Assembly: GCF_009807005.1 (NCBI RefSeq)
Contig: NZ_WUBR01000001.1
Span: forward strand, 992,001-1,056,000
Source of the DNA: Aurantiacibacter rhizosphaerae
GTDB taxonomy: Bacteria; Pseudomonadota; Alphaproteobacteria; Sphingomonadales; Sphingomonadaceae
Direction: 5' to 3'
DNA length: 64,000 nt
In this document: positions 16,407 to 24,559 of the stretch, one piece after another
Numbering within the stretch: position 1 is the stretch's first letter
How the letters are laid out: every line of letters starts with the position of its first letter
Position numbers and translations under genes: made by a program
Notes under the pieces: generated by a model
The model's database searches: none
What the model was told of the DNA's origin: nothing
What the model saw: only the letters and a program-made list of their open reading frames with translations

Positions 16407-17493
16407 TTTCTTCCCCTCACGCACGCTGACGATCTACCTTGCAAAGATGTTCGCGGTGCGGATCGTGGCCGTGCTGGGCATGCTGGTGATGGTGCTGCTG
16501 ATGCTGGATCTGCTGGGCAAGACCGGCGATATCCTGGCAGTGGAAGGCAATACCAATGCCGAGGTCTGGCTCTACGCCTCGCTGCGCGCGCCGCAGCTGG
16601 TGTCACGCTTCCTCCCCTATTCCGTGCTGCTTGCCACGATCATCACGCTGGCGGGCATGAACCAGAATTCCGAAGTCATCTCGATGAAGGCGGCCGGCAT
16701 GTCGGCCCACCAGATCCTGGCGCCGCTATTGCTGATCGGGCTGGTGGTGGCGGCCATTTCCTTTGCTTTCAACGAACGCATCGTCACCCGCGCCACAGCC
16801 ACGCTGTCGGCGTGGGAGAACGTGGAATTCGCCGCTGTTCCCGAAGACAGGGGAGCGCGCACGAACGTCTATTTCAACGATGGCACCGATGTGCTGCTGG
16901 GCGGCACCCTGTCTGGCAGGGGCGATCAATCCGTGCTGACGGATGTCACCTTTTATGACCGTGACGATGGCGGCATGATCAAGCGTCAGATCACCGCGGA
17001 CAGGGCGACATTCGCATCGCCCGGCTGGCGCCTTGAAAACGCCGACAGCTTCGATGTGGCCACCGCCAATTCAGAGCGGCTGGACAGCATCGTGGTGGCA
17101 GAGGGCGTGGAAATCGCGCAGGTCGAATTGCGCCGTGTGGATGCCGATGCACAGCCGCTGGGCGAATTGTCGCAAAGCATAGACGCCCTGCGCGGCGCGG
17201 ATCGCCGTACCGGGGAGCTGGAGGCGAAATGGTGGCACAAGATATCTGGGCCGCTCTCCGCCGTCCTTATGCCCTTGCTAGGCGCTGTCGCCGGTTTCGG
17301 TCTGGCGCGATCGGGCAAGCTGTTCCAGCGCGCTATCATCGGCATGGCGCTGGGTTTCGCCTATTTCGTGGTGGACAATGCCGCGCTGGCGATGGGCAGT
17401 TTCGGCGGATATCCACCTTTGCTGGCGGCTTGGGCGCCGTTTTTCCTGTTCTTGCTGGTGGGTGAAACGGTGCTGGTCCGGACGGAGGAATGA
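16396..17493 (+). CDS. lptG: LPS export ABC transporter permease LptG
   Basis: A 365-residue partner permease of LptF, same YjgP/YjgQ fold: N-terminal helices (for example about 15-40, 60-80, 100-120), a periplasmic jellyroll and three C-terminal helices ending with FLFLLVGETVLVRTEE. The SEVISMKAAGMSAHQILAPL stretch (about 90-109) corresponds to the cytoplasmic coupling helix that contacts LptB. The ATG at 16396 lies inside the lptF end, implying coupled translation and stoichiometric subunits. An in-frame start at 16324 deep in lptF is less likely. Confidence 0.92.
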   Translation: MLLDFFPSRTLTIYLAKMFAVRIVAVLGMLVMVLLMLDLLGKTGDILAVEGNTNAEVWLYASLRAPQLVSRFLPYSVLLATIITLAGMNQNSEVISMKAAGMSAHQILAPLLLIGLVVAAISFAFNERIVTRATATLSAWENVEFAAVPEDRGARTNVYFNDGTDVLLGGTLSGRGDQSVLTDVTFYDRDDGGMIKRQITADRATFASPGWRLENADSFDVATANSERLDSIVVAEGVEIAQVELRRVDADAQPLGELSQSIDALRGADRRTGELEAKWWHKISGPLSAVLMPLLGAVAGFGLARSGKLFQRAIIGMALGFAYFVVDNAALAMGSFGGYPPLLAAWAPFFLFLLVGETVLVRTEE

Positions 17494-18017
17494 CTCCGTC
17501 GGACTGGTCCGTCAGGCTGGCACATCCTGAAGATGCAGAGGCTTTCGCGGAGGTGGAGGGCGATGCGCTGCGTAGCTTGCGCGATGCGCCCTCATTGGCG
17601 GAGCATACCCTGCCGCCACCGCGATCAGCCGATGAATACCGTGCGATAATCGCGCAGCGGCAAAGCCTTTCCGTCTTGTCGGAAGAGCGAATTTTAGGCT
17701 TTGCAGCCGCGCGCCCGGCGGGGCGTGCTCTGCACCTTCATCAAATCAGCGTAGCGCGCGCATTTCAGCGTAACGGTATTGGTGCAACGCTTCTTCGCGC
17801 GTTGCAGATCGATGCGCGCAATGCAGGGTTTGCCGCCATCACCCTGCACACATTTCGCGCCATTGCCTGGAACGCGCCGTTCTTTGCCGGACATGGCTTT
17901 GAGGAAGTTGCGGACCTTTCGGCCCATCCGCGATTGGCGGCAGGTCAAGATGCGGCGGTGAGGGAGGGCCTGCCCGAAGACATGCGCTGCGCGATGATCT
18001 GCCAAATCGACAGATAG
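17490..18017 (+). CDS. GNAT-family N-acetyltransferase
   Basis: A 175-residue GCN5-related acetyltransferase. The acetyl-CoA-binding motif A is visible as LHQISVARAFQRNGIGATLL (Q/RxxGxG/A), followed by the motif B region ITLHTFRAIAWNAPFFAGHGFEE. The natural acceptor is not predictable. The start codon overlaps the lptG stop (ATGA), so it is translated with lptFG, but no known role in LPS transport follows from that. Confidence 0.88.
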   Translation: MTPSDWSVRLAHPEDAEAFAEVEGDALRSLRDAPSLAEHTLPPPRSADEYRAIIAQRQSLSVLSEERILGFAAARPAGRALHLHQISVARAFQRNGIGATLLRALQIDARNAGFAAITLHTFRAIAWNAPFFAGHGFEEVADLSAHPRLAAGQDAAVREGLPEDMRCAMICQIDR

Positions 18018-18023
18018 GGAGGG

Positions 18024-19115
18024 TCAGCCTTCGCGCCGGCCCATGGTGCTGCGCGCGATACGGCCCACCAGCGGGAACATGCCGGGATGGCTGGCCTCAG
18101 CGAAAGTGGATGTCTCTCCCAGATGCGCGTGAATGCGCCGATGCGCCTCGTGCAGGGAGTGATAGGGCATGGAGGGGATCAGGTGGTGCAGCGCGTGATA
18201 GCGCAGGCCCACAGGTGCCCAGATGCCGGCGATGAAGCGCGGCACGTTCACGCTGTCCAGATATTGCGCCGTCACCGTCATCGCTTCCCCGTCATTCTCC
18301 CACAAATGCGCGACCAGCGTGCGCAACTGGTTGAACACGGCAGCCGCCGCGGTGATGGCGAATGCGATCAGCAGCGGACGCCAGCCCAGCCAGAACGGCG
18401 TGCTGATCAGGAACATCGCCCAAAGGCTGGCCCCCACCTGCTGGAACAGGAACCACTTGCGGTCCTTGCCCTCTGGCGGACGGCGGCGGAAGGACGGGTT
18501 GATCGACAGAGCAGAAAACCGTTCCCAAGTGAAACGGCGCACCGCCGGAATTATCAGGCCGGTAGGGGCAAGAATTCCCCAGCGGAACACCAGCGCGATA
18601 GGCGCAAGTGCCGCGATCAGCACGAATACCGGCAGGCTCCATGGTTTCATCAGCGCCAGCGGCATATATTCAGGATCGTCGATCGTCCCGTATTTCGTGC
18701 GGGCATGATGCAGGGTGTGAACGCCTTCGTACATCAGGCTGGGCGTCAGCATGGGAATGCCCACCAGCAGGTTCCACGCGGTGCGGAACCCCGGCAAGGC
18801 GGTGCGATGCAGGTGCGAAATTTCATGAATGAACAGCAGCGCCCGATAAAGCGCCAGGACTGACACCACGCCAAGGGCAACCGCCAGCCAGGTGCTGTCC
18901 ACCAGGATCGCACCCGCCATCGCGGCATAGCCCACCAGTGCCGATCCGATCATGTCGGGCCAATAGATTTCCGGCCGCGCGGTGTTGATATCGCGCGTCA
19001 GTTCGGCTGCGGCGCGCAGCATATCCTTGTCGTCAGGGATCTGGGCATGGACGCGCCGCTGCGCCGGCTGGGTTGCAGCCGTTCTTTGTGCGGAATTGCT
19101 GGTCGTCGCGTCCAT
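18024..19115 (-). CDS. Membrane fatty acid desaturase / hydroxylase family protein
   Basis: A 363-residue integral-membrane di-iron enzyme. All three His boxes are present: HEISH (97-101), HTLHH (133-137) and HALHH (307-311), with hydrophobic spans between. The family inserts double bonds or hydroxyls into acyl chains or carotenoid-like lipids; the substrate is unknown. The ATG at 19115 is preferred to an upstream TTG at 19136. It converges with the GNAT gene (6 bases between stops) and is divergent from the acyltransferase-like gene at 19297. Confidence 0.85.
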   Translation of the reverse strand: MDATTSNSAQRTAATQPAQRRVHAQIPDDKDMLRAAAELTRDINTARPEIYWPDMIGSALVGYAAMAGAILVDSTWLAVALGVVSVLALYRALLFIHEISHLHRTALPGFRTAWNLLVGIPMLTPSLMYEGVHTLHHARTKYGTIDDPEYMPLALMKPWSLPVFVLIAALAPIALVFRWGILAPTGLIIPAVRRFTWERFSALSINPSFRRRPPEGKDRKWFLFQQVGASLWAMFLISTPFWLGWRPLLIAFAITAAAAVFNQLRTLVAHLWENDGEAMTVTAQYLDSVNVPRFIAGIWAPVGLRYHALHHLIPSMPYHSLHEAHRRIHAHLGETSTFAEASHPGMFPLVGRIARSTMGRREG

Positions 19116-19296
19116 AAGGCGGGCTCTATAATCCAAACTGTTCTAAACTGCACTGTTCTCAAAACCGCGGGGCATTGCGGCACGATGTCTGCACATGCGA
19201 TCTGCATCCCAGACCCGGCGCTCTTGACCCCAGTGCTCTTGACAGCGGCTTCAACCATATCAAGAGCGAACCCGGTATGAACGAAAGGCCGATCCT

Positions 19297-20451
19297 GTGA
19301 ACGAACAGATAGATATTGCACCGGTTTCCGGCAAGGGTGACCTCGAAGCGTTCATAGATATCGCGTTCAAGCTGAATGAGAGCGATCCAAACTGGGTGCC
19401 GCCTCTACGCATGGAAGTGCGCGAACTGCTGACGCCCGGCAAGAACCCATTCTTCGAACACGCCAAGGTGCAATTGTTCCTCGCCCGCCAGGGCGGAAAA
19501 GTGGTGGGCCGGATTTCCGCCCATTATGACGAGCTGGCCCTGGCGCAGCCGCCGGAGCAGGGCATGGGACCGGGCACCGGCAACTGGGGCATGATGGAGG
19601 CGGCAGACGAAAACGTCATGGCCGCACTGATCGCCCGCGCGGAAGACTGGCTGCGAGAGCAGGGGATGACCCGCGTGCTCGCCCCGCTCAGCCTGTCTGT
19701 CTGGGATGAGCCCGGCTTGCAGGTGAAGGGCCACGATCACCCGCCGATGATCATGATGGGCCATCACAACGCCGCCTATGAAGCATGGGTGGAGGCGCAG
19801 GGTTATGACGTGGCAAAGCGCCTGCTGACCTATGACCTGAAGATCCACGGCGGCTTCCCCCCGCTGATCGACAGGATTGTCGCCTCCGGAGAGAAATCCA
19901 GCCGCATCAATGTGCGCATGGTGGACACCAAGAATTTCGAATCCGATGCAGCGATCTGCATGGATATCCTCAACGCGGCGTGGTCCACCAACTGGGGCTA
20001 TGTGCCGTTTACGGAGGCTGAAAAGGTTTATGCCTCCAACAAGCTGAAGCCGCTGACGAAGCAGGGCGCCAACATGATAGCCTTCGTCGATGGCGAACCT
20101 GCGGCCTTCATGCTGGCGTGGCCGGACATCAATCTGAAGCTGAAGAATTACGGCGGAAAGCTGTTTCCGTTCAATTGGCTGAAGCTGCTGTGGTGGCTGC
20201 GCAACCCGGATTCGATCAACTGGCGTGTGCCATTGATGGGTGTGATCCCCAAGTATCAGAACAGCCGCATGGCCAGCCAGCTGGCTTTCATGATGATCGA
20301 ATATATCCGCCGTTATTCGGTTGGCCGCTTCGATGCCGAAAGGGCGGAGGTCGGCTGGATCCTGGAGGATAACCAGGGAATGGTGGCGATTGCCGATGCC
20401 ATCGGGGCAAAGGTCAATCGCGAGTATCGCCTCTACGAAAAACAACTTTGA
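19297..20451 (+). CDS. Conserved GNAT-like protein of unknown function
   Basis: A 384-residue cytoplasmic protein with no signal peptide or membrane span. It resembles a conserved bacterial family with an acyl-CoA N-acyltransferase-like fold: an opening FIDIAFKLNESDPNWVPPLR, a mid-protein KNPFFEHAKVQLFLA, a later NAAWSTNWGYVPFTEAE and a final GWILEDNQGMVAIADAIGAK. I recognise the pattern but cannot give a reaction. Translation probably begins at the GTG at 19297, because an ATG at 19276 hits a stop after seven codons. It ends 84 bases before a stress-response receiver gene with its own promoter. Confidence 0.75.
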   Translation: MNEQIDIAPVSGKGDLEAFIDIAFKLNESDPNWVPPLRMEVRELLTPGKNPFFEHAKVQLFLARQGGKVVGRISAHYDELALAQPPEQGMGPGTGNWGMMEAADENVMAALIARAEDWLREQGMTRVLAPLSLSVWDEPGLQVKGHDHPPMIMMGHHNAAYEAWVEAQGYDVAKRLLTYDLKIHGGFPPLIDRIVASGEKSSRINVRMVDTKNFESDAAICMDILNAAWSTNWGYVPFTEAEKVYASNKLKPLTKQGANMIAFVDGEPAAFMLAWPDINLKLKNYGGKLFPFNWLKLLWWLRNPDSINWRVPLMGVIPKYQNSRMASQLAFMMIEYIRRYSVGRFDAERAEVGWILEDNQGMVAIADAIGAKVNREYRLYEKQL

Positions 20452-20470
20452 TCGCTATCGCCTGTTTGCG

Positions 20471-20496
20471 GGAACCCTCTGCAATCGATTCACGTT
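20471..20496 (+). promoter_or_regulatory. EcfG-type (general stress sigma) promoter of the receiver gene
   Basis: GGAAC (20471-20475), a 17-base spacer and CGTT (20493-20496) match the alphaproteobacterial EcfG consensus GGAAC-N16/17-CGTT. The -10 lies 39 bases before the ATG of the receiver protein. Confidence 0.75.
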
Positions 20497-20535
20497 TGGT
20501 TCCCAGGTGCATGCTTTGCGCCTGCACGGAGGCGA

Positions 20536-20979
20536 ATGACCGATAAATCGAAAACCAAGCCCCATAACGGCAAGAAGACCAAGCCCAAGAAGCTTGGCCG
20601 GGTATTGCTGGTGGAGGATGATGCAATTCTGGCGATGACGCTGGAAGATGCCTTGCGCGCTGGCGGCGCCGAAGAGGTGATCATCTGCCACACGATGAAG
20701 GCGACGGTCGAGGAGCTGGAAAAGGATGAGAAGCTGGATGCTCTTATCCTGGATGTACATCTTGCCGATCGGGACGACGGCTGGGCACTGGCAGAACTGG
20801 TTGCGATGCTGGGCCCGAAACGTCCGTGGATCGCCTTTGCCACAGGATCGCCCAAAGCCATCCCGCCGGAAATCGCCGAAATGGGTCCGGTTTTCGAAAA
20901 ACCCTATGACCCGGAACAACTGGTGAAGGTAATGTCGGACGGTCGCAAGCAAGGCCTGTTCTCACGCCTGCTGGGCTGA
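20536..20979 (+). CDS. Single-domain response regulator with a FATG motif (SdrG-like)
   Basis: A 147-residue stand-alone receiver after a basic 20-residue leader. It has the acidic pair VEDD (27-30), the phosphoacceptor D73 in LILDVHLAD, the switch strand WIAFATGSPK and Lys in VFEKPYD. The FATG strand recalls the FAT GUY subfamily, including SdrG of Sphingomonas melonis, which feeds phosphate signals into the PhyR stress cascade; the last letters of that motif are not matched. It has no DNA-binding domain. An EcfG-type promoter precedes it and PhyR is the next gene. Confidence 0.85.
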   Translation: MTDKSKTKPHNGKKTKPKKLGRVLLVEDDAILAMTLEDALRAGGAEEVIICHTMKATVEELEKDEKLDALILDVHLADRDDGWALAELVAMLGPKRPWIAFATGSPKAIPPEIAEMGPVFEKPYDPEQLVKVMSDGRKQGLFSRLLG

Positions 20980-21029
20980 AGTCGCCAATCTGCCTTTACT
21001 GCAGTCTATCAATCCCTATTGGACGAAAA

Positions 21030-21061
21030 AAAGGCCTCCAATCTTTTGATTGGAGGCCTTT
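21030..21061. terminator. Perfect 14-bp hairpin terminator
   Basis: AAAGGCCTCCAATC (21030-21043), a TTTT loop and the exact complement GATTGGAGGCCTTT (21048-21061). It begins in an A-run and ends in T, so it can work on both strands. It closes the receiver gene and insulates phyR. A run of eight G bases lies just downstream at 21093-21100. Confidence 0.85.
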
Positions 21062-21245
21062 CGGGATCGTATCACCAGCCGCTTGGACGGGAGGGGGGGG
21101 TCTCGGCGGTGATATAGTGTAAATGACCGTCTTCAATTGCAGTTCCCGCCCGCCCAAATTTTTTCGAATTTATTTTTCGCCAGCATTTGCATTGCGTCGC
21201 AACAGGGGCCATTCGAGGGGTGGATTCAGTCAGATGCGCCGGACA

Positions 21246-21270
21246 GGAACCCATTCCCGTCGCGCGCGTT
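21246..21270 (+). promoter_or_regulatory. EcfG-type promoter of phyR
   Basis: GGAAC (21246-21250), 16-base spacer, CGTT (21267-21270), 31 bases before the phyR ATG. It implies that the general stress sigma factor drives phyR, a positive loop known in other alphaproteobacteria. The remaining intergenic DNA (20980-21245) has only the terminator and a G8 tract. Confidence 0.8.
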
Positions 21271-21301
21271 CACCTGAAACGAATTACCGGGAAGGGTTTA
21301 T

Positions 21302-22096
21302 ATGAGTATTGGTGCAGAAGTCGCCGCACATCTACCGTTTCTTCGCCGCTATGGCCGCGCCCTCACAGGGTCACAGTCGACAGGCGATGCATTTGTTCAA
21401 GCTACACTGGAAGCCGCACTGGCCGACGATGATCTGGCAGACAGCCTGCGTGGTGGCCGTGTGCCGCTGTACAAGGCTTTCAACAAGGTCTGGTCCAGCG
21501 CGTATATGGAAGTTGAAGAGGCTCAATCCGAAGGCTCTTCTCACGAAGTTGCCGCACAGGATCAGCTGAAGCGTATCACGCCGGTCAACCGTCAGGCCCT
21601 GCTGCTGACCACGGTGGAAGACTTCACGACCGCTGAAGCTGCAGAAATCATGGATATGGACGAAGGCGATGTTGAATCGCTGGTTCGTGAAGCTGTGGCC
21701 GAGATCGAGCGTGAGAGCAGCACCAGCGTTCTCATCATCGAGGACGAGCCGCTGATCTCCATGCAGTTGGAAGACCTGGTGAAATCGCTGGGTCACGAAA
21801 TCTGCGGCACCGCAGCCACGCGTACGCAGGCGCAGGAAGTTGTTGCGGAAACAACGCCGGGCCTGGTGCTGGCCGATATCCAGCTGGCCGATGGTTCATC
21901 TGGTCTAGATGCGGTGGACGATATTCTGGCGATTGAATCGGTGCCGGTGATCTTCATCACCGCCTATCCCGAACGCCTGCTGACGGGTGACCGTCCGGAG
22001 CCGACCTATCTGATTACCAAGCCTTTCCAGGAAGACACGGTGCGTGCTGCGATCAGCCAGGCCCTGTTCTTCGGCTCCAGCCGTCCGCTGGACTAA
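21302..22096 (+). CDS. phyR: General stress response regulator PhyR (sigma-like plus receiver)
   Basis: A 264-residue anti-anti-sigma regulator. The N-terminal EcfG-like half has a sigma-2-like part (about 5-60) and a sigma-4-like part (about 90-137, with TTAEAAEIMDMDEGDVESLV). The C-terminal receiver (about 142-258) has IIEDEP, phosphoacceptor D192 in LVLADIQLADGSSG, FITAYPE and K240. When phosphorylated, PhyR binds the anti-sigma NepR and frees EcfG. nepR, ecfG and a cognate kinase, often adjacent to phyR, are not within this window. It is preceded by an EcfG-type promoter and GGAAGGG. Confidence 0.96.
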   Translation: MSIGAEVAAHLPFLRRYGRALTGSQSTGDAFVQATLEAALADDDLADSLRGGRVPLYKAFNKVWSSAYMEVEEAQSEGSSHEVAAQDQLKRITPVNRQALLLTTVEDFTTAEAAEIMDMDEGDVESLVREAVAEIERESSTSVLIIEDEPLISMQLEDLVKSLGHEICGTAATRTQAQEVVAETTPGLVLADIQLADGSSGLDAVDDILAIESVPVIFITAYPERLLTGDRPEPTYLITKPFQEDTVRAAISQALFFGSSRPLD

Positions 22097-22118
22097 AGAC
22101 GGCCACGGTTGAAGATGA

Positions 22119-23504
22119 TTAAGCGTCCCCGGCGGCCTGTTCGCCGGGGCGCTTCCACAATACCCACCAGGCAATCGCAGCGGCGGCCAATCCGCCCAGC
22201 AGGTTTGCCGCCAGTTCGCCATAATAGATCGCATCGGTGCCCAGCGCCCCGCGCAGCAGCCACGCGAATGGCACCATCACCAGCAGGACACGCGTGATCG
22301 AAAGGGCCAGCGCATTGCTGGCGCGATCGATGGCGTTCAGCGCGCCGTTCACCACGATCAGCACGCCATATCCGGCATAGCCCCACACGGAAATCGACAG
22401 ATAGGCCGTTGTCGCGTCCAGCGTCTGCGCCTCGTCACTGAAGAGGTTGGCAAACCAGCCGCGCAGGCTGAACAGCAGCACAGCTGAGGCAAGGCCATAG
22501 CCAAGGCAGAACAGCCCGGCCTGCACCAGTGCGCGCCGCGCCCGGTCATACTGCCGCGCGCCCCAGTTCTGCCCCACGATCGCGCCGATGGAGCCTGACA
22601 GCGCCAGCAATGGCACCACGGCAAAGCTCTGCAATCGTCCGCCAGCACCAAACCCAGCGACCGCTGCCGAACCCTCTATCGCCAATAGCGATGTCAGCAC
22701 GGCAAGGCCCGCGGGATTGATCGAGTTGGTAAAGGCCGCCGGCCCGGCAACACGGGTCAACGCCTTGAGCTGTCGACCGAAATTGCAATTGCGAACAGCC
22801 GATGGGCGGAAGGGCAGCGCGTGCCGTTCCAGCAGCAAGAAGGCGACGATCACCCCCACCAGCCAGCCGCCAATCGTGGCATAGGCTGCCCCTGCAACGC
22901 CAAAGCCTTCAAAACCGAATGCGCCGGTGATCAGCAGCGGGTCCAGAACCCAGTTCACCATGGAATAGATGATCAGCACCGCCGTATTGCTTTTGGCGGC
23001 ACCCTGTCCGCGCAGCACGCCGTTTGCGCCCATCATCGTCATCATCAGGATGAAGCCGAAGGCGTAGGGCTGCATGTAAAGATCGATCAGCGGCAGAACA
23101 TCGGCATCGGCCTGCATCAGTTGGAACAGCGGCCGGCGAAGCACATACAGCAGCAGGCCCAGCACGATCCCTGCGGCAAGGCCCAGCATCAGGCCCAGGT
23201 TCGCGCGGGCGAGGGCGCGTTCGTCATCCCCTTCGCCCAATGCGCGGCTGACTACCGAATTAATGCCCACCATCACGCCCACGCCAAGGCTTTGCAGCGC
23301 GGTGATAACGGGGAAGATGAAGCTGATCGCCGCCAGTTCATTCGCGCCAAGCTGGCCGATGAAATAGGCATCGATCACGCCGACAGACATGATCGCCGCA
23401 ACGCCGACGATTGCGGGCGTTGTCTGCGTAACAAGGTGCCCGGCTATCGATCCGCGCACCAGCTTGGCGCGCGGATTGTCGGGTGTTTCGGTGGATGTGG
23501 CCAT
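22119..23504 (-). CDS. MATE-family efflux transporter
   Basis: A 461-residue cation-coupled multidrug or metabolite exporter with 12 hydrophobic spans in two similar halves. Features include an opening GSIAGHLVTQTTPAIVGVAA, a GIN-SVVSRALG segment (MVGINSVVSRALGEGDDERA, about 80-100) and a mirrored PLLALSGSIGAIVGQNWGAR in the second half. Substrate unknown. It lies 53 bases downstream of the second alcohol dehydrogenase on the same strand, so it could be read as the last gene of the ketone locus. The spacing does not prove this. Confidence 0.9.
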   Translation of the reverse strand: MATSTETPDNPRAKLVRGSIAGHLVTQTTPAIVGVAAIMSVGVIDAYFIGQLGANELAAISFIFPVITALQSLGVGVMVGINSVVSRALGEGDDERALARANLGLMLGLAAGIVLGLLLYVLRRPLFQLMQADADVLPLIDLYMQPYAFGFILMMTMMGANGVLRGQGAAKSNTAVLIIYSMVNWVLDPLLITGAFGFEGFGVAGAAYATIGGWLVGVIVAFLLLERHALPFRPSAVRNCNFGRQLKALTRVAGPAAFTNSINPAGLAVLTSLLAIEGSAAVAGFGAGGRLQSFAVVPLLALSGSIGAIVGQNWGARQYDRARRALVQAGLFCLGYGLASAVLLFSLRGWFANLFSDEAQTLDATTAYLSISVWGYAGYGVLIVVNGALNAIDRASNALALSITRVLLVMVPFAWLLRGALGTDAIYYGELAANLLGGLAAAAIAWWVLWKRPGEQAAGDA

Positions 23505-23557
23505 GCGCCCCCAGATGGTAAGTGGCCGTCCAGCGGCAATACGGCCCTAAGCGGGTG

Positions 23558-24559
23558 TCAGGGCGCGATCAACACCTTGCATTGCTGAGTCCGGCGTTTG
23601 AGGCTTTCAAACACCTCCGGCGTATCCGAAAGGCTGATTGTATCGGTCACCAGCAGGCGCGGGGCGATGGCGCCTGCATCCAGCGCCGATAGCGCGGCCT
23701 GGTATTCGGGAACGGTGAAGAAAGCACTGGTTATCAGCCGCACCTGCTTTGACAGCATGGCAAAGGTGTTGAGTGTATCGGGCTTTGTGCAAAGGCCTAG
23801 CAATACGATAGTGCCATCGGGGCGCACCTGGCTTACCGCCTGATCGATCAGGCCGGGGATGCCGACGCATTCGAACACCACATCCGCCTCACGCCCAAGG
23901 CCCTGCTTTGCGCTCTCCACGGGATTTTCGGGATCGACTACGAAGATATCCGCGCCCATTTCCAGCGCGCGCGATTGCTGGAAACCGGCGATATCCTGCA
24001 CCGCCACCTTGCCCGCGCCAAATCGTTTTGCCCAGAACGCTACGGCGAGGCCAATAGGGCCAGCGCCCAGCACCAGCACGCTGTCACCTGTGCGCATGCC
24101 GGACAGGTTTATGCCATGAAGGGCCACGGCGAGGGGTTCGATGATTGCGCCATCGGCCAGGGTAAGATCACTGGGCAGGGGCACGCACTGGTTGGGGCGG
24201 GTGACGGCATATTGGGCATAGCCGCCGCCCTGAAGGCCAAACCCCTCACACCATTGCACGGCGCCCTTGCGGCAATGATCGCATTTGCCGCAGCTTTTGA
24301 GCGGGATGACGGAGACGAGATCGCCGACCTTGTGGCCCGCCGTGTCCTTGCCAAGGCCGACGACTTCACCGGCAAATTCATGGCCCAGAATGTCACCATG
24401 CTGGCAGCCGTAGGCAGCATCCTGCGTCATATGCAGGTCGCTGCCGCAGATACCGCAGCGGCCCACTTCCACCACCAGTTCACCTTCGCCGGGCGTGGGA
24501 TCGGGCACTTCCTCGAAAGCGAGAGGCTGGTGCAGGCCCTGAAAGGTGACGGCTTTCAT
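23558..24559 (-). CDS. Zinc-binding alcohol dehydrogenase, MDR superfamily
   Basis: A 333-residue medium-chain dehydrogenase. GRCGICGSDLHM carries the catalytic zinc Cys, ILGHEFAGEV follows, and CGKCDHCRKGAVQWC forms the structural-zinc loop. The nucleotide fold has VLGAGPIGLAV. It resembles 2,3-butanediol or sorbitol-type polyol dehydrogenases, so an alpha-hydroxyketone or diol is a plausible substrate. The ATG follows immediately after the TAG of the upstream dehydrogenase gene with no spacer, indicating coupled translation. Confidence 0.88.
   Translation of the reverse strand: MKAVTFQGLHQPLAFEEVPDPTPGEGELVVEVGRCGICGSDLHMTQDAAYGCQHGDILGHEFAGEVVGLGKDTAGHKVGDLVSVIPLKSCGKCDHCRKGAVQWCEGFGLQGGGYAQYAVTRPNQCVPLPSDLTLADGAIIEPLAVALHGINLSGMRTGDSVLVLGAGPIGLAVAFWAKRFGAGKVAVQDIAGFQQSRALEMGADIFVVDPENPVESAKQGLGREADVVFECVGIPGLIDQAVSQVRPDGTIVLLGLCTKPDTLNTFAMLSKQVRLITSAFFTVPEYQAALSALDAGAIAPRLLVTDTISLSDTPEVFESLKRRTQQCKVLIAP

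Noticed and set aside
15081-16424. 447-codon frame antisense to lptF
   Set aside because: A shadow of a conserved permease, extremely His-rich, with no start signal.
21093-21100. Run of eight G bases as a phase-variation switch
   Set aside because: It lies between a terminator and a promoter, not in a gene or core promoter, so slippage has no evident target.
21123-21305. Small frames between the receiver gene and phyR as a NepR candidate
   Set aside because: Neither strand gives a NepR-like helix pattern, and the frames overlap the promoter and terminator.
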